NCBI GenBank assembly: GCA_900555735.1
Contig: USMI01000125.1
Span: 1-5,869, forward strand
Direction of reading: 5' to 3'
DNA length: 5,869 nucleotides
Source: an uncultured Eubacteriales bacterium
GTDB lineage: Bacteria; Bacillota; Clostridia; Oscillospirales; Oscillospiraceae
Shown in pieces: positions 1-5,379 of this stretch. The first letter of the stretch is position 1. Every line of letters begins with the position of its first letter. The position numbers were made by a program, and so were the translations under genes. Under the pieces are notes generated by a model that worked only from the letters and a program-made list of their open reading frames with translations, did not search any database and was not told the DNA's origin.

Positions 1-635
1 AGGATGCCGGATACGTCCGTCCAGTTCTCGTACACGTCCGCGTCCAGCGCCGCCGCCGCCAGCGCGCCGGTGATGTCGCTGCCGCCCCGGGTCAGGGTCA
101 CCACCCGGCCGTCGGGCATAGCGCCGTAGAAGCCGGGGATCACCACCCGCTGGCCGTCCGCCGCCTTCCGCAGGGCTTCATAGCTGGCCTCTTGATCCAC
201 GGTGCCGTCAAACTTGAATTGCAGCCACAGCGCCGCGTCCAGAAAGGTATAGCCCAGATAGTCCGCCATCAGCCGTGCGGCGAAGTATTCGCCCCGGGAG
301 GCCAGATACTCCTGATCCGCCTCACCGGCGCACATCCGCTTCCACAGGGCGTCGAACTCCGGATTCAGGTCGATGGTCAGGCCGCAGTCGTCGGCAATCT
401 CCTGATACCGCTGGCGGATCAGATTGAAAATTTTCTCGCAGCTGACGCCGTATTTCAGGTGAGCACTGCACAAATACAGAAGGTCGGTGACCTTATGGTC
501 GTCCTTGTATCGTTTGCCGGGGGCGGACACCACGATAACGCGGCGGGCATCGTCGCTCTCCACAACGGCCTTGACCTTGGCAAATTGCACGGCGTCGGCC
601 ATGGAGGAGCCGCCGAATTTTGCTACTTTCAACAT
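1..635 (-). CDS. lysC: Aspartate kinase, N-terminal part (runs off left edge)
   Basis: Aspartate kinase (EC 2.7.2.4) phosphorylates aspartate with ATP in the cytoplasm, the first step to lysine, threonine, methionine and diaminopimelate. The minus strand is open from ATG at 635-633 to the left edge, giving 211 complete codons. Seen: the kinase signature KFGGSS at residues 6-11, SAPGKR near 37-42, the substrate-binding SRGE at 113-116, TLTRGGSDITG at 180-190 and NWTDVSGI at 204-211, all in the usual order for the amino-acid kinase fold. The KDDHKVTDLLY stretch is typical of the Firmicute-type single-function enzyme. The C-terminal ACT domains that would carry feedback control lie outside the window, so which end product inhibits it cannot be told. 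An AAAGGA site sits 8 bases before the ATG. It is divergent from thrC. The symbol lysC is by family; the strain could carry other aspartate kinase copies. Confidence 0.95.
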   Translation of the reverse strand, partial: MLKVAKFGGSSMADAVQFAKVKAVVESDDARRVIVVSAPGKRYKDDHKVTDLLYLCSAHLKYGVSCEKIFNLIRQRYQEIADDCGLTIDLNPEFDALWKRMCAGEADQEYLASRGEYFAARLMADYLGYTFLDAALWLQFKFDGTVDQEASYEALRKAADGQRVVIPGFYGAMPDGRVVTLTRGGSDITGALAAAALDADVYENWTDVSGI

Positions 636-643
636 ATCAACAG

Positions 644-650
644 TCCTTTC
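644..650 (-). promoter_or_regulatory. Ribosome binding site of the aspartate kinase gene
   Basis: GAAAGGA on the minus strand ends 8 bases before the ATG at 635 and fixes that start, which also places the KFGGSS motif at residue 6, normal for the family. The site can be drawn paired with GUCUUUUU further up the leader (688-681), so it may be partly masked in the mRNA. Confidence 0.7.
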
Positions 651-676
651 GTCAGGTGCAAAGCGTTTTCTCTGGT

Positions 677-707
677 GGACAAAAAGACAGAAACTTACAA
701 TTTGTCC
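677..707 (-). repeat. 7-bp inverted repeat in the aspartate kinase leader
   Basis: GGACAAA at 677-683 and TTTGTCC at 701-707 are perfect inverted copies separated by 17 bases. If the lysC transcript starts near 735, both arms lie in its leader and could form an RNA hairpin. As DNA the pair could instead be an operator. A 7-bp match in a region this AT-rich may arise by chance, so the function is inference only. Confidence 0.4.
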
Positions 708-711
708 TCGA

Positions 712-734
712 ATAAAAAACACTTGACTTTTTAT
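712..734. repeat. AT-only inverted repeat around the thrC -35 box
   Basis: ATAAAAA at 712-718 and TTTTTAT at 728-734 form a 7-bp perfect inverted repeat with a 9-base spacer. Its centre lies at the thrC -35 box (723-728) and its right arm touches that box. The position suits a repressor or activator site, but arms made only of A and T have low information content, and I recognise no known regulator motif. Confidence 0.3.
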
Positions 735-751
735 GGGAAACAATATATCAT
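723..751 (+). promoter_or_regulatory. Probable sigma-A promoter for thrC-thrB
   Basis: TTGACT at 723-728 (5 of 6 to the -35 consensus), a 17-base spacer, and TATCAT at 746-751 (5 of 6 to the -10 consensus). Transcription would start near 758, leaving an AT-rich leader of about 70 bases before the thrC ATG. This is the best consensus promoter in the gap and lies in the right direction. Confidence 0.75.
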
Positions 752-770
752 ATCCATCATGAAAATGCAA
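742..770 (-). promoter_or_regulatory. Probable extended -10 promoter for aspartate kinase
   Basis: On the minus strand: TTGCAT (770-765; only 3 of 6 to -35), a 17-base spacer, and TATATT (747-742; 5 of 6 to -10) preceded directly by TGA, the extended -10 signature that can compensate for a weak -35. The start would fall near 735 with a leader of about 100 bases. Its -10 box shares bases 746-747 with the thrC -10 box on the other strand. Confidence 0.55.
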
Positions 771-773
771 GGC

Positions 774-802
774 GAAATTTTTGCTTTTTTCGAGAAATTT
801 TT
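774..802 (+). repeat. Tandem GAAATTTTT repeats in the thrC leader
   Basis: GAAATTTTT occurs at 774-782 and again at 794-802, exactly 20 bases apart, close to two turns of the helix, with a run of six T at 785-790 between them. The AAATTT cores are palindromic. The stretch lies downstream of the predicted thrC start site and upstream of the predicted lysC -35. It could be a protein-binding pair or simply part of the AT-rich spacer; no known motif is matched well. Confidence 0.3.
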
Positions 803-816
803 TGGGAAAAATAACC

Positions 817-821
817 GGAGG
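817..821 (+). promoter_or_regulatory. Ribosome binding site of thrC
   Basis: GGAGG ends 8 bases before ATG 830 and 11 bases before the adjacent ATG 833. The spacing favours 830 as the start of threonine synthase. Confidence 0.75.
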
Positions 822-829
822 TCTACCCC

Positions 830-2326
830 ATGATGGAATACCAGAGCACACGCAACCCCGACCTGCACGCCACGGCGGCTCAGGCGGTCTTACAGGGCCT
901 CGCCCCTGACGGCGGACTGTATGCCATGCCCTCGGTGGCGGAGATCAAGCTGGACTGGCAGTCCCTTCTGCCGCTGGACACCCTGTCCATGGCGCGGGAA
1001 ATTCTGTCGGCGCTGCTGCCCTCCTTTAATAAGGAGGAGATGGACGTCCTCGTCCACGCCGCCTATACTGATAAATTTGAGACGCCCGACCTGACCCCTA
1101 CGGTGGCCGTGGGGGACGACGCGGTGCTGGAGCTGTTCCGCGGCCCCACCAGCGCCTTCAAGGATGTGGCGCTCAGTATGCTGCCCCGGCTGATGACCGC
1201 CGCCCGCGAGAAGTGCGGCGTCAGCGACGAGATCCTGATCCTGACCGCCACCAGCGGCGACACCGGCAAGGCCGCCATGGCGGGCTTTCAGGACGTGCCG
1301 GGCACGAGGATCATCGTGTTCTATCCCTACGGCGGCGTCAGCGCCGTGCAGCAGCGGCAGATGGAGACCCAGCAGGGCCGCAACGTCTGCGTCTGCGCCG
1401 TCCGGGGCAACTTTGACGACGCCCAGACCGGCGTGAAGGACATCTTTGCCGCCGTGGAAAAGGAGCGGCTGCTGGATGGGCAGGGCGTGCGCCTGTCCTC
1501 CGCCAACTCCATCAACATCGGCCGTCTGGCGCCGCAGGTGGTGTACTACTTCCGCGCCTACGCCGATTTGTGCCGTATGGGGCGTATTCACGCTGGCGAC
1601 AAGGTGGATTTCGCCGTGCCTACCGGCAACTTCGGCGACATTTTGGCGGGCTATTTCGCCCGTGAGCTGGGGCTTCCCATAGGGCGGCTGATCTGCGCCA
1701 GCAACGCCAACAATGTGCTGACCGACTTCCTGCGTACCGGCCGCTATGACCGCAATCGCCCCTTCTACAAAACGGTCTCTCCCTCCATGGACATTCTGGT
1801 GTCCAGCAATCTGGAGCGGCTGCTGTTCCTGCTCAGCGGCGACGCGGCGCTGGTGGCGGCGCTGATGGCCCAGCTGAAGGAAACGGGCGTCTATCAGGTG
1901 CCGGAGGCGCTGCTGGAGAAGATCCAGTCCGTGTTCTGGAGCGGCTGCTGCGATGACGATGCCACCAAGGCGGCCATCGGCAGACTGTGGAGCCAGCACC
2001 ATTATCTGGCCGACACCCACACAGCGGTGGCGTGGCAGGCGGCCCAGGACTACAAGGCCGCCAACCCTGATCATTACCCCGTGGTGGTACTGTCCACCGC
2101 CTCCCCCTATAAGTTCCCCGCCGCCGTGCTGGAGGGACTGGGAGAGCAGCCGGAAGCGGATGAATTTGCCGTGATGGAGCGGCTTCACGCCCTGACCGGC
2201 GTACCCATCCCCTCCCATCTGGCGAATCTGCGGCAGCAGACCGTCCGCCACCGGGACGTGATCGACCGGGAGGACATGCTGCCCTACGTTCTCAGGAAAG
2301 CAGGTGAAGCCGTATGGAGCAAGTGA
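830..2326 (+). CDS. thrC: Threonine synthase
   Basis: Threonine synthase (EC 4.2.3.1) converts O-phosphohomoserine to threonine with pyridoxal phosphate, the last step of threonine synthesis, in the cytoplasm. The 498-residue product begins with the YQSTRNP and LAPDGGLYAMP segments typical of the long, E. coli/yeast-like class. Seen: GPTSAFKDVAL at 105-115, where K111 is the expected Schiff-base lysine; ATSGDTGKAAM at 140-150; SSANSINIGRLAPQ at 223-236; and the glycine-rich phosphate-binding PTGNFGD at 264-270. The length is normal for this class. GGAGG at 817-821 lies 8 bases before ATG 830; a second ATG at 833 is possible but would be 11 bases away. The end overlaps thrB by 13 bases, so the two are co-transcribed and probably translationally coupled. 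No frameshift or missing key residue is seen. Confidence 0.97.
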   Translation: MMEYQSTRNPDLHATAAQAVLQGLAPDGGLYAMPSVAEIKLDWQSLLPLDTLSMAREILSALLPSFNKEEMDVLVHAAYTDKFETPDLTPTVAVGDDAVLELFRGPTSAFKDVALSMLPRLMTAAREKCGVSDEILILTATSGDTGKAAMAGFQDVPGTRIIVFYPYGGVSAVQQRQMETQQGRNVCVCAVRGNFDDAQTGVKDIFAAVEKERLLDGQGVRLSSANSINIGRLAPQVVYYFRAYADLCRMGRIHAGDKVDFAVPTGNFGDILAGYFARELGLPIGRLICASNANNVLTDFLRTGRYDRNRPFYKTVSPSMDILVSSNLERLLFLLSGDAALVAALMAQLKETGVYQVPEALLEKIQSVFWSGCCDDDATKAAIGRLWSQHHYLADTHTAVAWQAAQDYKAANPDHYPVVVLSTASPYKFPAAVLEGLGEQPEADEFAVMERLHALTGVPIPSHLANLRQQTVRHRDVIDREDMLPYVLRKAGEAVWSK

Positions 2327-3198
2327 CCATCCGCGTTCCGGCCACCACCGCCAATCTGGCGGCGGGCTTTGACGTGCTGGGCTGCGCGCTGGGGCTCTAC
2401 AATACCCTGTCCTTCACCCAGGCGGAGACGCTGAGCTTCTCCGGCTGCGACGAGCAGTATCAGACGGAGGAAAATCTGGCCTATGTGGCCTATGCCAAGG
2501 TGTGGCACGAGCTGCGGCGCATCGACGTGCCGCCGGTACACATCCACATTCAGGCGGATATCCCCGTGTGCCGGGGTCTCGGCTCCTCGGCGGCGCTGAT
2601 CGCCGCCGGCGCCACGGCGGCCAACATCATGGCGGGCAAGCCCTTCGATAAGCGCCAGCTGCTGGCCCTGACCACGGAGATCGAGGGTCATCCCGACAAT
2701 CTGGCCCCGGCGCTGCTGGGCGGCCTGACCGCCTCCATGCTGCTGGGCGGTCAGGTATACACGGTGGAGTATCTGCCCCATCCGGAGCTGCGGTTCGTGG
2801 CCCTGTCGCCGGACTTCCCCCTCAGCACCCACGAGGCGCGGCGGGTACTACCCTCCATGGTGGCCCACAGCGACGCCGTCCGCAACGCGGGCTTCTTGGC
2901 GGTGCTGCTGCGGGCCATCGAGCAGGGAGACGAGGCGCTGATCGCCGCGTCTCTGCAGGACCGGCTGCACCAGCCCTACCGCCGCCGCCTGATCCCGGAG
3001 TATGACCGCATCGAGGCGCTGGCCCACCAGAACGGCTGCAGCGCCGTGTGTATCAGCGGCGCAGGTCCCACCATCCTGTGCATCACCCGCGACCCGGACT
3101 TTGCCGCCAGGATGGAGCGCTCGGTGCTGCCGCTGGAGCACCACTGGAAGGTGCGGGACCTGCCGGTGGACTACCACGGCACTGTTAAGCTCTCGTAA
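2314..3198 (+). CDS. thrB: Homoserine kinase
   Basis: Homoserine kinase (EC 2.7.1.39) phosphorylates homoserine with ATP, supplying the substrate of the threonine synthase encoded just upstream. It is a cytoplasmic GHMP-family kinase; 294 residues is a usual length. Seen: the N-terminal PATTANLAAGFDVLG at 9-23; the ATP-binding GHMP motif PVCRGLGSSAA at 84-94; EGHPDNLAPALLGG at 124-137; and the C-terminal SGAGPT at 248-253, all in family order. The first motif reads NLAAGFD where many homologues have NLGPGFD, a mild change. The ATG lies 13 bases inside the thrC end, and AGGTGA at 2302-2307 provides a site 6 bases upstream, pointing to coupled translation. A strong terminator 13 bases after the stop closes the unit. 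Homoserine dehydrogenase is absent here. Confidence 0.97.
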   Translation: MEQVTIRVPATTANLAAGFDVLGCALGLYNTLSFTQAETLSFSGCDEQYQTEENLAYVAYAKVWHELRRIDVPPVHIHIQADIPVCRGLGSSAALIAAGATAANIMAGKPFDKRQLLALTTEIEGHPDNLAPALLGGLTASMLLGGQVYTVEYLPHPELRFVALSPDFPLSTHEARRVLPSMVAHSDAVRNAGFLAVLLRAIEQGDEALIAASLQDRLHQPYRRRLIPEYDRIEALAHQNGCSAVCISGAGPTILCITRDPDFAARMERSVLPLEHHWKVRDLPVDYHGTVKLS

Positions 3199-3211
3199 AG
3201 ACATCGCGCAT

Positions 3212-3238
3212 AAAAAGAGGGGCTTTGCCCCTCTTTTT
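3212..3238 (+). terminator. Terminator of thrC-thrB
   Basis: Perfect 12-bp hairpin: A-run plus GAGGGGC (3212-3223), TTT loop (3224-3226), GCCCCTC plus T-run (3227-3238). The G/C core followed by five T is a standard intrinsic terminator, starting 13 bases past the thrB stop. The matching A-run means it could also stop leftward transcription, but no minus-strand gene ends here. Confidence 0.95.
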
Positions 3239-3253
3239 GTCGCATTATGACGG

Positions 3254-3282
3254 TTGCAATCCAGCAGGCGGCATGATATGAT
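3254..3282 (+). promoter_or_regulatory. Probable extended -10 promoter of the AEC/gamma-CA unit
   Basis: TTGCAA at 3254-3259 (4 of 6 to -35), a 17-base spacer, and TATGAT at 3277-3282 (5 of 6 to -10) preceded by TGA, the extended -10 form. Start near 3289, about 29 bases ahead of the TTG start codon. It lies directly after the thrB terminator, so the downstream pair is an independent unit. Confidence 0.7.
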
Positions 3283-3302
3283 GGCGTGGCAAATCACCAA
3301 AG

Positions 3303-3310
3303 AAGGAAGG
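3303..3310 (+). promoter_or_regulatory. Ribosome binding site that fixes a TTG start
   Basis: AAGGAAGG ends 7 bases before TTG 3318. Upstream in the same frame the only ATG (3273) is followed by a stop at 3279-3281, and the first internal ATG is at codon 47, inside the second membrane segment. The site therefore decides for the rare TTG start. Confidence 0.75.
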
Positions 3311-3317
3311 TGTCCCG

Positions 3318-4256
3318 TTGCAGGCATTATCTATCGCGTTTCACGCTATCGTACCCTTATTTTTGATCATCGCTCTTGGCTTCGGCGTCAAGCGTCTGGG
3401 CTGGATCGGCCCGGAGGACGTGCGGCGCTTCAACAAGGTGTGCTTCTACACCTTTATGCCGGTGATGCTGTTCTATAACATCTATACCTCTGACTTCTCC
3501 CATGCGGTACGCCTGCCCTATGCGCTGTTCGTGGTGGGCATGGCGCTGGCCATGATCCTGCTGGCCTTCCTCATCACGCTGGCGGCGGAGAAAACGCCGG
3601 AGCGTCGGGGCGTCATGATACAGGCGGCCTTCCGCAGCAACTTCGTGCTGCTGGGTCTGCCTATTGCCGAGGAGCTGCTGCCAAACGCCAACTTCGGCGT
3701 TACCGCCCTAATGATTGCCATTGTGGTGCCCATCTACAACATGATGTCGGTGGTGGTGCTGGAATACTTCCGGGGCGGCAAGCCCAAGCTGGGCGAGGTG
3801 CTGCTGGCGGTGATCAAAAACCCGCTGATCATCGCCTCCGTTGTGGGCCTTCTGATGAAGGCGCTGCACATCACCCTGCCGGACGTACTGGTGTCCTTCG
3901 CCGGAAAGATGAACAGCGCCGCCACGCCGCTGATCCTGATGCTGCTGGGCGCGTCCTTCGAGGTACGGCATATCGCCCGCTATAAGAAGCAGCTGCTGGT
4001 GTGCGTCGGGCTGCGGCTGCTGGTGTTCCCCGGTGCGATCCTGACGCTGGCCGCCGCGGTGGGCCTGCGGGATATCGAGTTTGTCACCCTGCTGGCCATG
4101 ACCGCCGCGCCCATCGCCGTCAACTCCTTCAACATGGCCCAGCAGCTGGGCGGCGACAGCGAGCTGGCGGGCAGCGCCGTGGTGATATCCACCGCCGGAT
4201 CGTTCTTCACCCTGTTCCTGTGGATCACCCTGTTCAAGCAGCTGGATATGTTCTGA
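3318..4256 (+). CDS. AEC-family (auxin efflux carrier-like) membrane permease, TTG start
   Basis: A 312-residue integral membrane protein of the AEC / Mem_trans family (PF03547 type), whose bacterial members move small organic anions such as malate or export small metabolites; the substrate here is unknown. About ten hydrophobic segments can be seen, near residues 7-25, 41-57, 67-89, 100-118, 126-150, 166-184, 198-214, 226-249, 254-272 and 285-306, in a 5+5 arrangement around the polar linker near 151-165. Family-like motifs are FYTFMPVMLF at 43-52, FRSNFVLLGLPIAEEL at 105-120, KNPLIIASVVGLL at 167-179 and MTAAPIAVNSFNMAQQ at 261-276, the last typical of the second half. The start is TTG, chosen by the AAGGAAGG site 7 bases upstream. 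The gamma-CA gene follows after 31 bases with no terminator between, so they probably share one transcript. Neither charged nor truncated features look unusual. Confidence 0.9.
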   Translation: MQALSIAFHAIVPLFLIIALGFGVKRLGWIGPEDVRRFNKVCFYTFMPVMLFYNIYTSDFSHAVRLPYALFVVGMALAMILLAFLITLAAEKTPERRGVMIQAAFRSNFVLLGLPIAEELLPNANFGVTALMIAIVVPIYNMMSVVVLEYFRGGKPKLGEVLLAVIKNPLIIASVVGLLMKALHITLPDVLVSFAGKMNSAATPLILMLLGASFEVRHIARYKKQLLVCVGLRLLVFPGAILTLAAAVGLRDIEFVTLLAMTAAPIAVNSFNMAQQLGGDSELAGSAVVISTAGSFFTLFLWITLFKQLDMF

Positions 4257-4287
4257 TTCTGATAGAAAAAGATAAGGAGAGCTTCCT

Positions 4288-4788
4288 ATGAAAACACCGG
4301 AAATTCACGAATCCGTTTTTGTCGCGCCTACCGCCACAGTGGTGGGCAACGTCCGCATCGGCGCACGCAGCAGCGTGTTCTTCGGCGCGGTGCTGCGCTC
4401 GGAGCTGGATGAGATCGTCATTGGCGAGGGCACCAACATTCAGGACAACTGCGTGGTGCATATCGAGCGGGGCATTCCGGTGCATGTAGGCAACGGCTGC
4501 ACCATCGGTCACAGTGCCATCGTCCACAGCTGCACCGTGGGAGACAATACGCTGGTGGGCATGGGCGCCATCATCCTCAACGGCGCGGTGGTGGGCAAAA
4601 ACTGCATCATCGGCGCAGGCGCGCTGATCCCCCAGAACGCCGTGATCCCCGACGGGTCGCTGGTGGTAGGCATGCCCGGAAAGGTGCGCCGCGCCATCAC
4701 CGAGGAGGAGATCGCCACCAACCGGGCCAGCGCCATCATGTACATGGAGGAAGCGGCGGAATACAAGGAAATGTACGAAGCGAAATAA
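4288..4788 (+). CDS. Gamma-class carbonic anhydrase-like hexapeptide-repeat protein
   Basis: A 166-residue cytoplasmic protein of the gamma-carbonic anhydrase group (CamH/YrdA/PaaY-like), expected to form a trimeric left-handed beta helix with zinc at subunit interfaces. Seen: repeating hexapeptide turns from about residue 12 to 130 (for example VVGNVRIG, AIVHSCTVGDNTLVG, CIIGAGALIP), ending in the common VVGMPGKVRR and a charged C-terminal helix. H58, H75 and H80 match the zinc ligands of archaeal Cam in spacing (5 between the last two), and Q52 sits 6 before H58 as in Cam. R37 is present, but the usual RGD-type acid is E39 in RSE. The family ranges from active CO2 hydration (EC 4.2.1.1) to proteins without measured activity, so activity is uncertain. 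AAGGAG at 4274-4279 lies 8 bases before the ATG. It is the second gene behind the AEC permease. Confidence 0.9.
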   Translation: MKTPEIHESVFVAPTATVVGNVRIGARSSVFFGAVLRSELDEIVIGEGTNIQDNCVVHIERGIPVHVGNGCTIGHSAIVHSCTVGDNTLVGMGAIILNGAVVGKNCIIGAGALIPQNAVIPDGSLVVGMPGKVRRAITEEEIATNRASAIMYMEEAAEYKEMYEAK

Positions 4789-4820
4789 AAACTCGCGGGA
4801 CTTGTGTCCCGCGAGTTTTT
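4787..4820. terminator. Bidirectional terminator between convergent genes
   Basis: A perfect 15-bp hairpin: AAAAACTCGCGGGAC (4787-4801), TTGT loop (4802-4805), and its complement (4806-4820). Read rightward it ends in five T after the gamma-CA gene; read leftward it ends in five T after the ABC ATPase gene. Both stop codons overlap its outer A/T pairs (TAA at 4786-4788 on plus; TAA at 4821-4819 on minus), so one element serves both units. Confidence 0.95.
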
Positions 4821-5379
4821 ATAGTGTTACGGTCTCCGCGCCCAGTGCACGGGCCTCCCCGGCGTCGTGGGTGGCCAGCACCAGCGTCCGCCGCCCCACG
4901 GCCTCGTCGATGGCGACCAGACAGCGCCGCTTCGTCTCGCCATCCAGCCCCGTCAACGCCTCGTCCAGCACCAGTACGTCAAAGGGGTGGGCCAGCGCAC
5001 GGCCCAGGGCCGCGCGGCGTTTCATGCCGCCGCTGAGGGTCTCCGGCAGCGCGTCAAGGCTGTCGCCCAGTCCCAGCGCCATCAGGACGCGGCGGGCCGA
5101 TTCTTCGTCGCTGAACAGCGCGGCGTTTTCCAGCACCGTTTTCCACGGCAGCAGCCGGTCCTCCTGAAACACGGCGGAGAACCGGACGCCCTCCGGCACC
5201 GATACAGTACCCTTGCGGGGCTTTTCCAGCCCCAACAGCAGCCGCAGCGCCGTGGTCTTGCCCTCACCGGAGGGTCCCGTCAGGCACACCCGCCCGCCCT
5301 CGGGGACGGTCATGGAAAAGTCCCGCAGGACGGGCCTTTGCAAGGCGTAGCCGAAGGTCACATGCTCAAAACGGATCAT
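4819..5379 (-). CDS. ABC importer ATPase, nitrate/sulfonate/taurine type (short)
   Basis: The nucleotide-binding subunit that powers import by the adjacent permease at the inner face of the membrane. The 186-residue product has all catalytic elements: Walker A GPSGEGKTT at 35-43, Q-loop FQEDRLLPW at 71-79, signature LSGGM at 115-119, Walker B VLVLDE at 135-140, D-loop TGLDGE at 143-148 and switch histidine H171. The Q-loop wording is characteristic of the NitT/TauT (SsuB/TauB/ThiZ-like) importers, whose ATPases are usually about 240-260 residues; here the protein ends about 15 residues after the switch histidine, lacking the C-terminal tail. The stop falls in the terminator hairpin. The start ATG at 5379-5377 overlaps the permease stop (ATGA) and has AAAGGAGG 7 bases upstream. 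No substrate can be assigned: the binding protein is not in the window. Confidence 0.93.
   Translation of the reverse strand: MIRFEHVTFGYALQRPVLRDFSMTVPEGGRVCLTGPSGEGKTTALRLLLGLEKPRKGTVSVPEGVRFSAVFQEDRLLPWKTVLENAALFSDEESARRVLMALGLGDSLDALPETLSGGMKRRAALGRALAHPFDVLVLDEALTGLDGETKRRCLVAIDEAVGRRTLVLATHDAGEARALGAETVTL

Noticed and set aside
636..735. Lysine riboswitch or T-box in the aspartate kinase leader
   Set aside because: The leader is only about 100 bases and shows neither the T-box sequence nor the multi-helix lysine aptamer, and no terminator hairpin precedes the start codon.
785..799. CodY-binding box
   Set aside because: Only about 10 of 15 positions match and the three central ones fail; in such an AT-rich stretch this is expected by chance.
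192..833. A 213-codon plus-strand frame crossing lysC and the intergenic gap
   Set aside because: It is antisense to the aspartate kinase, which shows a continuous set of family motifs, and it runs through the divergent promoter region; no family resemblance.
890..2251. A 453-codon open frame on the minus strand opposite thrC
   Set aside because: It is antisense to a clear threonine synthase and encodes a G/H/Q/V-rich low-complexity product with no motif. Long antisense frames are expected opposite genes with strongly GC-biased third positions.
2284..2832. A 182-codon minus-strand frame opposite thrB
   Set aside because: Shadow of the GHMP kinase gene, G/Q/R/H-rich with no recognisable domain.
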